Source of the DNA: Cranoglanis bouderius
Lineage: Eukaryota; Chordata; Actinopteri; Siluriformes; Cranoglanididae
Reading direction: 5' to 3'
Assembly (NCBI GenBank): GCA_023630585.1
Contig: CM042565.1
Span: 16,045,013-16,109,012, forward strand
DNA length: 64,000 bases
Each line of letters begins with the position of its first letter. The first letter of the stretch is position 1. Below are positions 26,701-39,089 of the stretch, one piece after another. A program made the translations under genes and the position numbers. Below the pieces are notes generated by a model that was not told where the DNA came from, made no database searches, and was given only the letters and a program-made list of their open reading frames with translations.

Positions 26701-27880
26701 TGCTGGGACATAAATTCATAGAACAGTACCAGAAATTGAGAGAACTCATACTCCTATATGGTTTATTAGATGCTTCTGTGAGTTGCTCTCGATGTTAAGC
26801 GAGTTTGTTCAGGAAAATAAAACCAGTTTAACCCACTTCAACAAACAGATCTGAAGGCTGCAAGCTGAAAAAATGAATTCGCTGCCATATTCACGACTCT
26901 CCAAAAAGCGCTTCTACCAACATCGACACGTGTCCTTGTTTATCTCCAGTGGCCGTGCGCTTAAACCGCCTGTAACACCATTACATCTCTCCGTTTATTC
27001 AGGGAGATAAACTTCATTAGCTCATGCACACTTCTCAAACTGTTCGTACTTCATTTTCACCTCTGATCTGGCCTACGGTGCGAAGAACAACACGTGCATC
27101 ACAGCAAGGTTCCTTCATAATCTTTTACTCTAATCTTTAAAAAAAAGAAAAGAAAACAATGTGATAAGCTGTGGTAAAGTTGAGGACCTGCTGTTTGAAA
27201 TGACAACATGCTGTCCAGATGCGGAGCGAGCGAAGAGCAGGCTTGAGTTGAGGTGCTGGAAACGTTGACAATCTGCTAATGTCGATTCGCTTATAGAAGC
27301 TGGAATGAATCATAAGATTTTTACACCACTGATATTTCGAGTAACCGTGACCGGTCATTCTGTTTTTTGTTTTTTTTTAAATCTTTTTTGCAGTCTGAAT
27401 CCATTACACCTGAAGCCGAGCTGATATTTCTCGAATATGAAAAGAAATGTCACTAATGTGTGAGAGAGAGAAAAGAAAAAACAGCAAAACGCAGTGTACT
27501 GAGTGAAAATGAAGTGTTTGTCATTAAGACACAATAATAATCAACACTGTATCATCGGCGGTGTGAGCACTGGCAGTCGGTGGGTTGATGTGAAACCATG
27601 CCTCAGCCTCAGAAGCACGTGGCTTGCACAGTTGATGAAGGACTATTGTCCAGAATGTAGAAGACTAAAAACAAACAGTACCGAGTGTGTTGAAAGGAAA
27701 ATGTTGCGCTCGTTAAAATTTGCAGTGTATAACATTCTCTGTGATTTACGTGACACATTGGGGGAAAATAAGCATATAATTAGAGCCAATAACACTCTCC
27801 AAATACTATAATTACAATATAGTGCCACCATTCGAATGCTAGTATTTCAGCACCATGGACAGCAACTCATAAATATTCAC
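26701..27880. other. unassigned, mixed composition
   Basis: No repeat family recognised. The part at 26900-27100 has mixed, low-simple-repeat composition. A 102-codon frame at 27503-27811 has no domain or splice support. Confidence 0.35.
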
Positions 27881-28178
27881 TCGTTCATCTTCAGTAAACG
27901 CTTTATCCTGGACAGGGACATGGGGATGCGGAGCCTATCCCGGAAACACTGGGTGTGAGGCGGGAATACACACCAGTCGCACACTCAGTAACACCTATAG
28001 GGCAAACTGTCCTATCCCATCTATCTACTGGCATGTTCTTTTGGGAAACTGGAGAACCCATAGGAATCCCATATGGACATGGACATGTGAAACACCACAC
28101 AGAGAGTAACCTGAGCTCAGGAACGAACCAAAGATCCCAGAGCTGTGAGGCAGCAACGCTACCCATTACACCAACCAT
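27881..28178 (+). repeat. R5-related dispersed repeat (CTTTATCCTGG type)
   Basis: Contains CGCTTTATCCTGGACAGGG, CGGAGCCTATCCCGG, GGGTGTGAGGCGGGAATACA, ACATGTGAAAC and the terminal AGCTGTGAGGCAGCAACGCT. The organisation parallels R5 but the words differ, so it is a related subfamily. Confidence 0.75.
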
Positions 28179-28913
28179 ATATAATTACAATTGATATAAA
28201 CAGTTTACACAGAATCAGCAATCAGAATGAATTTATTCGTATCATTGAACATCTTTACACAACCCTTTTTTTACCATTTGCATTTTCACGCTAGCTTCTG
28301 GCTGGTACGTCATGCACATGTGAATCATTCACTTTTTTTTTTTTTTTTTTTTCCACTGCTGGTTTGACAATGGAAGAATGGATATGACATTAGGAATAGC
28401 TTTCTCTCCTCTTCATTAAAATGCTGATTCTTCTGCAAAGGTTAAACGGCATCTTCTCCATCATACGAGACAATTATCTGGCATGCATGTGTAATGGTTG
28501 AGGAGTTAAGCGCGGGAGGGTGCCATCAGCATGCTGTTGTGTATTGCAGCGCGCGTCATACAGGTGACAAAACGCCTAATGACTGAGTTTTATGGCAGCA
28601 ATTAAAACGGGAGAAATTGCCAGAGATTGGTAATGATGGCTCATAAATTTGCAACAACAATATAATTAACGGGTCATTTGACGCAGGATTAAGTTGCCGG
28701 TACACTCAGAGACCGTGAAACAAAATTTGCTGAGGCCTGCACAATGGATTTTTTTTTTTTTTTTTTTTCGTTTTGTGTTAATTAAGTTACAGAAGCATGA
28801 CCAACAAAGAAAAAACTCACAAATAATACCACAGATTATGAGGGGGATGGTATAGCACGTGGATTTAGTGTAAAATACGAAGTTAAATTTGTAGAGTGTC
28901 TATCCAAAAACAA
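28179..28913. other. unassigned; candidate conserved non-coding at 28390-28720
   Basis: Poly(T) runs at 28332 and 28748 flank a stretch of mixed sequence with GCAATTAAAAC and AATATAATTAACG words. No gene seen; conservation cannot be tested here. Confidence 0.3.
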
Positions 28914-28930
28914 CCCCCCCCCCCCCAAAA

Positions 28931-28971
<41 letters not shown>
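28914..28971. repeat. poly(C)-poly(A)-(TA)n compound tract
   Basis: About 13 C, about 13 A and about 16 TA units follow one another without spacer. Confidence 0.95.
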
Positions 28972-28974
<3 letters not shown>

Positions 28975-29199
28975 AATGAAGCCATGATAAATAATGCATT
29001 TTCATTATTTAATTATTTCATTTTCATCATTTCATTTTCATAACGATAAATACCCAGTTTATAGTAGTGAACTATAAACCTCAGTGTGCATTCGGTCTTC
29101 AAATGCTAAAAGAAAGTCACTCGCATATGAAACCAAATAATAAATCCTTTATCCTGCTTTTGAATGCATATGTAGTGGTTTTTAGTTTGGGTTTTTTAG

Positions 29200-29375
29200 T
29201 GTTGTTGGTGGTGGTGTTGGTGTTGTTGGTGGTGTTGTTGATGGTGGTGGTGGTGGTGTTGGTGTTGTTGGTGGTGGTGTTGATGGTGGTGATGGTGTTG
29301 TCAGTGTTGTTGTTGTTTTGTTGGTGTTGTTGGTGGTTGTGGTGATGGTGTTGTTGGTGGTGGTTCTTCTTCTTC
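29200..29375. repeat. (GTT/GGT)n trinucleotide array with (TTC)n
   Basis: About 165 bp of GTT, GGT and GAT triplets ends in TTCTTCTTC. The Asn-Thr-rich frame on the minus strand (29117-29410) is the translation of this array. Confidence 0.95.
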
Positions 29376-29651
29376 ATTTTTTGAATGTATTTTTTGTGGT
29401 TGCTCTCCATGGTGCTAAAGTGCTATCATTTTATTGGAGGTAATATTTGTGGCATAAATTAATTATAAAATAAATGTCCATATTTTTCCATTTTTTCTGT
29501 TCCAAAACTATAGGGGGTGATATTTTCTTTTGCATTCAGTGTAAATTAGAATTCAAATATGCAGTGGATATAGTTCTGTGTGATGTAAGATGTAAGATAT
29601 TCAGGGGTAAAAGCGAAATCTCTTGACATTCAGGTTCGAAATACATTGATG

Positions 29652-29800
29652 TTTAAAAAACGCGTGTAATCGTTGATATGGTGAAGTTTTCTGTAAGGAA
29701 ATGTTTATTTAACATTTATGGAAGGAGTCTCCAGCGTCAGAGCTTTGAAACGGTCAGCGGTAAAGCTGTAACTAAGTTTTCCGACATCTTCAGGATCTTC
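29652..29800 (+). mobile_element. R1 copy b, left part only
   Basis: Carries TGTAATCGTTGATATGGTG, TTTCTGTAAGGAAA, GGAAGGAGTCTCCAGCGTC and GACATCTTCAGGA. Stops before the inner right half. Confidence 0.65.
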
Positions 29801-30263
29801 AGCCTCCACTACAAATATTTATCCACAAGAACACAGTGAGAGTCAATCAGCCCTCAACCTTTCACTTCTCTTGTCTGAGCTGTTATTCTTCCGACTGTGT
29901 ATCGATAGCCATGTCAACAAATGACTGCAGCCTCATCGACTGGAGTGGTCAGCTTTATAGGTGAAGCCATAAAGAAAAGCAAAAACTATCAATTTACAAG
30001 ACATCAGCTGCTTTTAACAGGGAGGGTCAGTGTAAGTGACTTCAGCAAACTCATGGGTCTTTCACGTGGTGGTGACACGATATGGCGGCGCTGTGATTGA
30101 TGCTCGGTGTGGACGGCTTTACTGTAGTGATGGATGATTTGTGTAACGATACAGAACATGTGTGAGGGAAGGGTACGATATTACACACTGCAGGATGGTG
30201 TTTGTTTATTTTGTGCTATTCTTTACAGATAAACAAAAAATCTTATACATTTTACATGTGAAT
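29801..30263. other. unassigned sequence
   Basis: No gene or known element recognised. Confidence 0.4.
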
Positions 30264-30400
30264 AATCACTCGGGGGCCAAGCACCCAGGGAATCCTGTTC
30301 AGTGTTAGCCACACTGTTCAACAGTTGACCATAAATGTACTTCCAAATTTGACCCAAATTTGGTCAGAATGTTCCATAGACCCTCCCCAGTCAGTGTCCC
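30264..30400 (+). repeat. fish interspersed repeat with CGGGGGCCAAGCACC
   Basis: Begins ATCACTCGGGGGCCAAGCAC and includes TTTGACCCAAATTTGGTCAG and AGAATGTTCCATAGACCC. I recall these blocks together from teleost interspersed repeats; class not assigned. Confidence 0.5.
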
Positions 30401-30862
<462 letters not shown>

Positions 30863-31629
30863 AAGGCATAATCTATAATAATAAAAAACCCAAATTCACA
30901 GCTGACTGGAGATGCAGAAGCGCTGGACACTCCTCAGTGCCTTCACCTTTAAGGCTGCGTGTGTGTGATGCCAGATTACAACTGATGGCATTTTGCTTGA
31001 CATTTACTTCCAGCGCTCGCTCGTCTCTCTGCTCATTGTGCAGAGAGTAACAGTATTTTTTATTTTTTTAAACTTTATTTCTTTCGGTCTCTGGCCTAAT
31101 CACTGCTTACACTAATGAAGCGTATTTTCTCAGATGATGTTCCAATCAGCTTGCAGCTGGAGGCCGAGTGGGCGTTCGTGCTTTGCCACCATCAGCTCCC
31201 ACCACCAGCTCCGTGTTGCTGATAGACGCTCCGTTTGATTAGCCGTACATATGTTGTCTTAACTGGAAGACATTGTTTTTCTTTTCTTTTCTTTTTTTTT
31301 TTTTTAACACAGCAGTTCTGTTTAAAGCATCCCAGAGCTTCAGGGTGATGGATTTGTTCAGAACTACGGCTAGAAACTGGCTGATTAGTGAGAGACAGCA
31401 TCACTCGTGTAAACAGTGAGCAGCCGTTGCTTAATCAGAGCTGTCTTTAAGAGTGTCAGAGATTCTCACATTCTAAAAAGTGTGGAAAATCCCTTAAAGT
31501 GCCCGCTTCTTATGTAGCTAAAACATATTATTCATTAATGGCTATAAAGAATGTATTAATTACAGTGAAACTAATAGGAGAAGTTAAAGTTCTGAGCTGG
31601 TGGAAAGTGAAAGTTCAAATCCCACCGAT
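30863..31629. other. unassigned, mixed composition
   Basis: 30880-31040 is of mixed composition. A poly(T) lies at 31290. No gene recognised. Confidence 0.35.
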
Positions 31630-31870
31630 GCGAGGAATAAAACACTCCGTGTTGTGCTGTTATAGGAAACTAATCAATGACAGGGTGGTGCGGTGAGGTG
31701 GAGTTACTGTTTCCACTGAGAAGTTGATTATTTTCCTTTAACAGCACGTCCCAGAGTGTTTTATTCCTCTTATGCCAGGCCAAATTACCGAGAATTACAT
31801 TTCGTTATGTATTGAAGGATGACGCATCAGTTTTTCTCCATTTATTAAATGTTGTGGAACATCTGCGACA
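31630..31870 (-). mobile_element. R1 copy e, right end with foldback
   Basis: GAGGAATAAAACACTCCG at 31633 is mirrored by GAGTGTTTTATTCCTC at 31756, with TGTTATAGGAAACTAATCAA and TTGATTATTTTCC between them. This makes a foldback of about 140 bp. Read on the minus strand, ATGTTCCACAACATTTAAT precedes it, as in copies a and c. Confidence 0.7.
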
Positions 31871-32086
31871 TCATGGTTTTGATTGATTGACAATAAAAAG
31901 AAAAAAGGAAAATTTCATTTTTTTTTAATTTTAATTTATTTCATTTTAAAATAAAAAAATAGAAAGCATAGAAAATAGGGGGGGAAAGTAGGATATAGTC
32001 TTGTATGTTTAATCATTATCTTTAATTATCATTATCATTAATGTTATTTGTAAAGTGTTAGATTTGACACTACCTTGTGGGCCAAT

Positions 32087-32240
32087 TTCATTCAATTCAA
32101 TTCAATTCAATTTTATTTATATATACACACTTTTAATAAGGGACACTTTCACGAAGTAGCTTTACAGAAAGTCTAAATTTAAATGTATCCCTATTTAATC
32201 TTTCCCTGCAGTTCAAAAAGAAGCTCAAAAAAGTGTCTCT
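32087..32240 (+). repeat. (CAATT)n-led fish interspersed repeat
   Basis: ATTCAATTCAATTCAATT is followed by TTATTTATATA, ACACTTTC and AGCTTTACAGAAAGTC. This matches my memory of a common teleost repeat that starts with CAATT pentamers. Confidence 0.6.
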
Positions 32241-33429
32241 GACACCTGAAAAAGTGCTCTTCATGACCATTTATGGATGAAAATCATATATATACACTAA
32301 ACTGACGTACAATATACTTGTCTAATGTTGCCTAACGATTATATTTTGCATTAATGAACTCAAAACGTTCGCTATTTACAGTCACAGAAATCGAGGATGC
32401 CACGTCAGCACGTCTTTCACGCAGGAAATTCCAGACACCAGGAAAAAGTTTACTAATACTAACATAAGATTACTAATGGGGGAAGGGGGCGGGGCTTCCA
32501 GGGGGTCAGTTAGTATCGGAGAGTTCAAAACACCTATGCTACTGTCAATCATTCCAGATTTCCATGTCTGCCGCCGTTATTACTGAGGAACAAAGGGCTG
32601 GTTTGGGGTGATAACCCGTGGCAGTGTACTTCGATGTTAAAATTCTGAGCCCTTCGCAAAACATGTAACTGTCAGCGGGTCTGGATTCATTGGCTCTGTT
32701 AATTGGGTCCCACGCAGACCATATAGATGCATGTTATAGCTCTATTGCCTCCATCAGAGGAAAGAAAGCACCTCAGGACTCAGTACTGCGGTGATAAAAA
32801 CCCGCTAAAGTGGCCAATGAGTTGAGATACAAGATTTCTGTCCCCAGTAAACCAGCAGCTGAGTGTGTATCCTGCAATTCACTGTGGTCTATAAACTCCT
32901 CTTCACTTTCCTTCCTCCCTCTTTTTTCCCCCTCTCTCTCTCTCTCTCTCTCTCTTAATTAGCTTTATTTCATTTAACAAGGCTTTCATCAGAACAAGGC
33001 AATCAAACACATTATGGTCCATCTCCCCTTCCTTATACTGCCACCTAACAGCGGTTATATACGGTTATGTTTTCTTATTTACAGCATGTGTTCGTCACCT
33101 GCATCGCACAACTCACATTAAACTCTAATTGCTCATTGCTCGAAAGGTAACATAAGCGTTTAAATCACGCTGAGAAGATCTGAAAGCGTTAGGGTTCAGC
33201 CTTACAGCACGGGGTGGCCGTCCTCGCTGGAATAAAATCTTAAAATTTAAATTTCCCTTGAACATTGTTACGTTGTTGGCTCTTTGCAATGTCAGTCAAC
33301 CCCTTCCTAATATTTTGGGCTATTTTGCAATAGTATTACCCACAAATGTAAGAAATATACATAATGTGGTAAGCTGTTCTTCTTCTTTCCAGCCCAAAAT
33401 GTAGATTCTGTTTTGTTTTTTGTTTTTTT
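32241..33429. other. unassigned sequence
   Basis: Contains a (CT)n run at 32935-32955. No gene or transposon recognised. Confidence 0.4.
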
Positions 33430-34060
33430 TTCAAAATGTGATTTCATTTCACATACGATTCTGACATATCATTTGTTTATTTCCATGTTACACATGATTC
33501 ATTTAATTAAAAAAGTGATTCTGACACATGATTCGCTTATTGTCATGCGTGATTTTGAGACACGATTCATTCATTTCCACGTGAGATTTTACACAAGTTT
33601 CTGTTACTTTCACATTTGTTTAGACTAAAATGTAATTTTGACACACGATTCATTTACATGTGATTCATTCATTCTGACACACGATTCATTTACATGTGAT
33701 TCATTCATTCTGACACATGATTTATTTACTTACAGATGTGATTCTGATGCATGATTCATTCATTGTCTGGCGCGATTTTGACACGTGATTCATTTACATT
33801 CATGTGATTCTGACCCGATTCATTTTATTTAAAAAGTGATTCTGACACACGATTCATTTGTTTCCATGGGAGATTTTACACGTTTCGTTTACTTTCACAC
33901 GTGCTTCTGACTCATGATTCATTTAGTCTGAAATGTGATTTTGACACACAGTTAATTTATTTGACATGATTCATTGTGATTGTTTTTTTCATGATTCATT
34001 CATTTTTATGTGATTTCGACACGATTCGTTTATTTTCAGATATCACTTCCTCAGACGAAC
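33430..34060. repeat. degenerate minisatellite with higher-order period
   Basis: Variants of TGATTCTGACACACGATTC and CATTTACATGTGATTC recur every 25-35 bp. A larger unit also repeats. The stretch from AAAAAAGTGATTCTGACACA (33510) through AGATTTTACAC to TTTTGACACACGATTC (33650) recurs with the same order at about 33827-33955, roughly 320 bp later. Confidence 0.8.
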
Positions 34061-34542
34061 ATTTCTTTTTTCACATGATGGCATGAATCACATATGGTAT
34101 GATCGCATATGTATCACACATGAAATGTAAATATGTTTTGTTTTGTTTTTTTCTTTAAGGGAATATAAGGAAGCTACACCAAAAATGTCATGGCTGTTCT
34201 TCCTTTGGTGTAAAAGTGAATTTCATTCTAATTTTTAATTCCCTGAACTATCACTTTGAGTTCTGCGGATCATGTGTGCCAGCGTTCCCGTTTCATCTTC
34301 TCCTAATGATGTGATATTAAATGATAGATGTCTTCTCTGTTAGTAATATCCTCCGTAGTTATGGCCTACGTGACTCATCTAAGGCTCAATCACTCAAGGC
34401 GTCTGTAATGTAAAGAGCTCAAAGACTACTCAGAAATGGGAAATTAATTCACAGACCTGTAGCAGTGAGATATGCGGCACACGAATTACACCCCTGTAGT
34501 GTATTTTAGCCTCATTATGACACGAGAGTGACTGTAATCGAA

Positions 34543-34545
<3 letters not shown>
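34061..34545. other. unassigned sequence
   Basis: AT-rich sequence with no recognised element. Confidence 0.4.
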
Positions 34546-34583
<38 letters not shown>

Positions 34584-34710
34584 GACGACAAAGTTGTTTC
34601 TTACTGCCATCTATGAAATGGATACTAGACATGAGTCTCCCTCTGTCTCCCTCCGTCTCCCTCCGTCTCCCTCCGTCTCCCTCCGTCCCTCTCCGTCTCT
34701 CTCCGTCCTT
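34546..34710. repeat. (GA)16 and a CTCCCTCCGTCT minisatellite
   Basis: (GA)n at 34546-34577 and, from 34635 to 34710, about six tandem 12-mers of CTCCCTCCGTCT with minor variants. They lie 57 bp apart with complementary purine and pyrimidine bias. Confidence 0.92.
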
Positions 34711-34767
34711 CCACGATCCATAATTCAACTACAAAAAGCTCTTTGTCTCAAGAGAAGATCGCTAGTC

Positions 34768-34938
34768 ATGTCTGAAAAAGTATCGAGTAATGGCGGAGGC
34801 GGGATTTCGCGCTATGTGCCAGGCTCGACACGACTCTCACGACTGCTGAGAGCGATCGAGAAATTTCGTTCCTCTGTACATAAATCACACGTGTTGGTGA
34901 ATAAATATACGTTTGACTTTTACTGTGATGTGTGAAAG
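34768..34938 (+). other. CpG-rich 55-codon open frame, unidentified
   Basis: From ATG at 34768 a frame of 55 codons begins MSEKVSSNGGGGISRY and ends before TGA near 34933. Unlike the other frames here it is not low-complexity, and the DNA is CpG-rich in an AT-rich setting. There is no good Kozak context, homologue or splice evidence. It may be chance or a fragment of an old element. I do not call a gene. Confidence 0.15.
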
Positions 34939-34954
34939 GGGTATGAGATATCCA

Positions 34955-35054
34955 GAATCAGAATCAACTAAGGATATATGTACTTTCTAGAATTTTCCCT
35001 CTCTAGTTTTTAACTTTTTTTTTCTTCTGCTTTGCTTCTTTTTATATTATTATT

Positions 35055-35089
<35 letters not shown>

Positions 35090-35247
35090 TACTTTTTTAT
35101 TAATTAAGAACCCATGATAAGGAAATCATACTGTACAAGGTAAATTTTCTATCCATTTTAGTTTTGTTTTTTGTTTTTTAATTTTTTATATTAATTAACT
35201 AAGAACCCACTATCTTGCTTCTAAAATACAAGGTCATTTTTTCTCTC

Positions 35248-35311
<64 letters not shown>

Positions 35312-35469
35312 ACACGACCCACAATCCTTAAACATTGTAATCCTGTTTCTAAACTACACATCAATTTTCTCTCCTTTTTATTATTTTTTTAATTATTATT
35401 TTTTCTTCGTCTGCTTCCCTTTTTTATTTTTCATTTGCTTTTTTAAAATTATTATTATTATTGTTATTA

Positions 35470-35522
<53 letters not shown>

Positions 35523-35600
35523 TTAAGTAATTAAGGACCAATGATCCTGAAACATGGTAATCCTGCTTCTTAAACAGAGGGTCCATTTTTCTGGTGTGTG
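34955..35600. repeat. tandem array with ATT/ATC tracts in each unit
   Basis: A non-repetitive module like TAAGAACCCAT, CCTGAAACATTGTAATCCTG, CTTCTAAA and TTTTCTCTCC recurs at about 34960, 35100, 35191, 35310 and 35525. Each is joined to a T-rich stretch or to a trinucleotide tract: (ATC)n at 35047-35090, (ATT)20 at 35250-35310, (ATT)n at 35448-35523. Units run from about 90 to 215 bp, mostly from tract length. Confidence 0.75.
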
Positions 35601-36010
35601 AATGACCAACACACAAGAACATATTTTTATTTATGAAGAGATTTTTATTTATTTTATTTTTTCTCATGAGAAAGTCAGTGAACTCAGACATTTAGACTTC
35701 GCTGTACGTGGGCAGAAACAGGATTTGCTCGGAGGTGCCAGACGTGCGTTAGAGGTGAGGGTGTGAAAGGCACTTACACGTGTAGAACGTACACCAGAGC
35801 CTCGTCCTGAGAACAAAAACGATTAACGTGGGAGAGCACTTTATTTTCAAAGGGATATTTTTGTCAATGATAAGGAAGGACGGCAATTACCGTCTCCCCA
35901 GACCCTGATCGCTGTTAATGAGCCTCACGACTGAGGAACCCCACACGGTCACAAAGAGGCTACAAATGGGCCTTTACTGCACAATTTCTTTTTTTTATTA
36001 TTTTATTTAC
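35601..36010. other. unassigned; possible conserved non-coding 35700-35940
   Basis: Mixed-composition sequence without simple repeats. No gene recognised. Confidence 0.3.
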
Positions 36011-36884
36011 AGAATTATTGGCACCCCCTATCATTAGATTAATGTTTATATAATGTTTAGAGGGATTGATTCTCTTTCTGTAATATTAGAGATGCTCGTA
36101 GACAATTTTGGACCCGTGAACAACATTTCAAGCTCCATTTTATCTATTCTTAGGATGTCCTTTTGATTCAGGATTGAAATCTGTAGACTGAGATGACCGC
36201 TACAAACACCGGCGGTTATTTCATGCTGACTTTAATGCATGTTGCCGGCTTATCGTTTTCAACTTATTTGGTCAAAGAAAAGTGCAGGAAGGTGGAGACA
36301 ATGTGGATGGCAATGATAAAAAAAAAAAAATTACTCTAATACTTTTAGTGCAAAACTTTTAGTTTCTTCAACTGTATCCAAAAATGTGACTTATTGTGTG
36401 TAATGCCAGTCATTTTTGTCTGTTCTCTTGAAGGGTGCATTATGTTATTGAATGATCCACCTATGCCCTCATTGTCTTAACCTCCTGGCAGAGGCAACCA
36501 GGCTTTGGGCTGAAATATTCCAGTGCTTTACTGAGTTCATGATGCTGTTTTCACTACACCAAAAAAAAAAGAAAGAATGAAAAATAAATAAAATAAAATT
36601 TAAAAAACCCAGCCCCAAAGCATCATCGACACTCCACCAGTGAGATGTTGGTCAAAGGGAAAAATCGAGTTTCTGGAGACTGACGGCTGTCTGTTGTTTT
36701 TTGTTTGTTTGTTTTTAAAATATGTTTTTGTAATCTTAGAATGTTAAGTATTCTTTAAGTGTACAAGTAATTTTAGCATTTAGATGTTTATGTAGTTTCT
36801 CCAGCTGTGTCCATAAAATTGAATAATTGTATGTAATGCTAGTTATTTTTCCTTATTCTAGTGAAGGGTGCCAATAATTCTGCA
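36011..36884 (-). mobile_element. Tc1-like relic with ATTATTGGCACC ends
   Basis: The left end has CAGAATTATTGGCACC (36012) and the right end has GGTGCCAATAATTCTG (about 36868), a matched inverted pair. On the minus strand, around 36605-36640, the DNA reads Gly-Gly-Val-Ser-Met-Met-Leu-Trp-Gly-Trp, like the GGSVMxWG motif of Tc1 transposases. Further on (36430-36460) a degenerate form of the QQDNxP block appears with a stop. An 80-bp segment next to the right end (36793-36872) has a diverged second copy at 36362-36438. The element is old, and no frame is intact. Confidence 0.65.
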
Positions 36885-37129
36885 CTTGACTGTATACAAA
36901 AATGCTGTTTTTCTTTTTTTTTTTGTTCTACACTATAAAAGTTCCAACACAAACTTTGCAAACTTCACAATTCATAACCAAATACTGAACATATAAGATG
37001 TTATTTTAATGTGATCATTTCAAGAAATATTTTTATACTTTATATAATATTATAATAAATTTTAATATAATTTACTTTTGTAGTTTTACTTCACAATTCA
37101 GTCTTGAATCAAATCTCTGTAATCTGTTT

Positions 37130-37261
37130 TATACCACAGTGTGGTTGAATTCTCAATTCTGATTGGTCGGAAGATTATTTTTGTATAACCTCACGGTTTG
37201 GGCAGTAGTTCCATCTGTAACATGAACATTGGGTTTATATTAATGCTCTTATTGTTTCTAT
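37130..37261 (+). mobile_element. R1 left-end fragment (copy g)
   Basis: ATACCACAG, TTCTCAATTCTGATTGGTC, GGGTTTATATTAATGC and TTTCTATAG match the left part of copy c (39090-39230) in order. Confidence 0.55.
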
Positions 37262-37606
<345 letters not shown>

Positions 37607-37608
37607 TA

Positions 37609-38602
37609 CAGGTGCATCTAAAAAATTTGAATAAAAAAAGCTCGTTTTTCCGTAATTAAATTCAAAAAATGGAACTTTCATATATTCTAGATTCATTACA
37701 CATAACGTGAAATATTCCAAGCCTTTCTTTGTTTTAATCTTGATGATTACGGCTTACAGCTCATGGAAATGAGATGGTGGAAAAATCCAGTATCTCAAAA
37801 ATATTTGAATAAAGAATTTATAATACAGCGATGTGGACCTGAGAAGACTCTAATCAGCTAATTAACTCAAAATACCTTTTCACTCAAAACCCCGTCGCTC
37901 AGTGGTCCAAAGTCCTCTTTTCAGATGAAAGTAAATGTTGCGTTTCATTTGGAAATCAAGGTCCCAGAGTCTGGAGGAAGAGTGGAGAGATACAGAATTC
38001 CAGAAGTCCAGTGTGAAGTTTCCACAGTCAGTGATGATTTGGGGTGCCGTGTCATCTGCTGGTGTCGGTCCACTGTGTTTTCTCAGAGTCGAGAGTCGAT
38101 GCAGCGTCTACCAGGAGATTTTAGAGCACTTCATGCTTCCATCTGCTGACAAGCTTTATGGAGATGCTGATTTCCTTTTCCAGCAGGGCTTGGCACCTGC
38201 CCACAGAGCCAAAACTATTAGTAACTGGTTTGCTGACCATGGTGTTACTGTGCTCGATCGGCCAGCCGACTCGCCTGACCTGAATTTTGTCAAGAGGAAG
38301 ATGAGAGACACCAGACCCGACGATACAGACGAGCTGAAGGCCGCTATCCAAGCAACCTGGGCTTCTATAACACCTCAGCAGTGCCACAGGCTGATCGCCT
38401 CCATGCCACGCCGCATTGATGCAGTAATTCATGCAAAAGGAGCCCCGACAGAGTATTGAGTGCATAAATTAACATATTTTACAGAAGGTCGACATTTCTG
38501 CATTATAAATTCTTTATTCTAATATTTTGAGATTTTTGAGATTGAGGATTTTTCATTTCATGAGCTGTAAGTCGTAATCATCAAGATTAAAACAAAAAAA
38601 AG
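37609..38602 (+). mobile_element. internally deleted Tc1-like transposon
   Basis: Starts with CAGGTGCATCT after a TA dinucleotide. The left subterminal segment 37731-37823 (TTGTTTTAATCTTGATGATT, then CTTACAGCTCATG, then TTTGAATAAAGAATTTATAA) is the reverse complement of 38500-38592 with few changes. Between them lies the C-terminal transposase remnant only; the N-terminal DNA-binding part is deleted. On the right, homology to the left arm ends near AAAGGCT at 38602, so the outer right terminus is lost. Confidence 0.85.
37885..38459 (+). pseudogene. Tc1-like transposase, C-terminal remnant
   Basis: From 37903 the frame reads WSKVLFSDES, the first catalytic Asp block of DDE transposases. A frameshift near 37990-38010 switches to the frame starting at 37935 (KSSVKFPQSVMIWG onward), open to TGA at 38457. 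In that frame the second catalytic block is QQGLAPAH at residues 83-90, where the family has QQD, so Asp is replaced by Gly (codon at about 38187). The third block should read SPDLNPIE but runs SPDLNFVKRK (38268 on), an in-frame loss of about seven codons that removes the catalytic Glu. The end (CHRLIASMPRRIDAVI) is typical of the family. The protein cannot be active, and the N-terminal helix-turn-helix is absent. Confidence 0.9.
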
Positions 38603-39089
38603 GCTGTGATGAAAATAGTTAGAGTGCCATTTCATTTACCAAGCAACCTTTTGCTCTTAGCAGATGGGCGTGTTGTGGAGAAAAGAGACACCAGTGGTTT
38701 TTTTGTTGTTGTTTTTTTTTAAACATGACTGATGGCAGCCAGACAACTCAATCTCATGAACAAAAGCGAGCTCTGTGGTGGGTTATTGGTGATGGGAGGC
38801 TGCCAGGTTCGGCCTGCCCCCCGATCGTTCGCTTGCTCAGGCAAATCCTCTTCTGCTTTAATGTAATTAGCGTGAATCTTCCGCGCTGGCCTGGAACCAT
38901 GATGAGGGAGAAGTAATTACTCAGAGAGTGTGGCCGCTCTGTCCGGTGCTACCTGCTGCCCTCGCATTTCTGCCAGCCGAGAGATAACATATGCTTCTAC
39001 AGGGTTCTGCCACTTTTGTTTTATACTGTATTAAGATGTGGATTTATACCTAGTGAGAACTGACCGGAAACTTCCATTAGTGAACCGCC
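38603..39089. other. unassigned; candidate conserved non-coding 38740-39000
   Basis: GC-richer, mixed composition with CTTTAATGTAATTAGCGTG. No gene recognised. Conservation with other fish would be needed. Confidence 0.3.
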
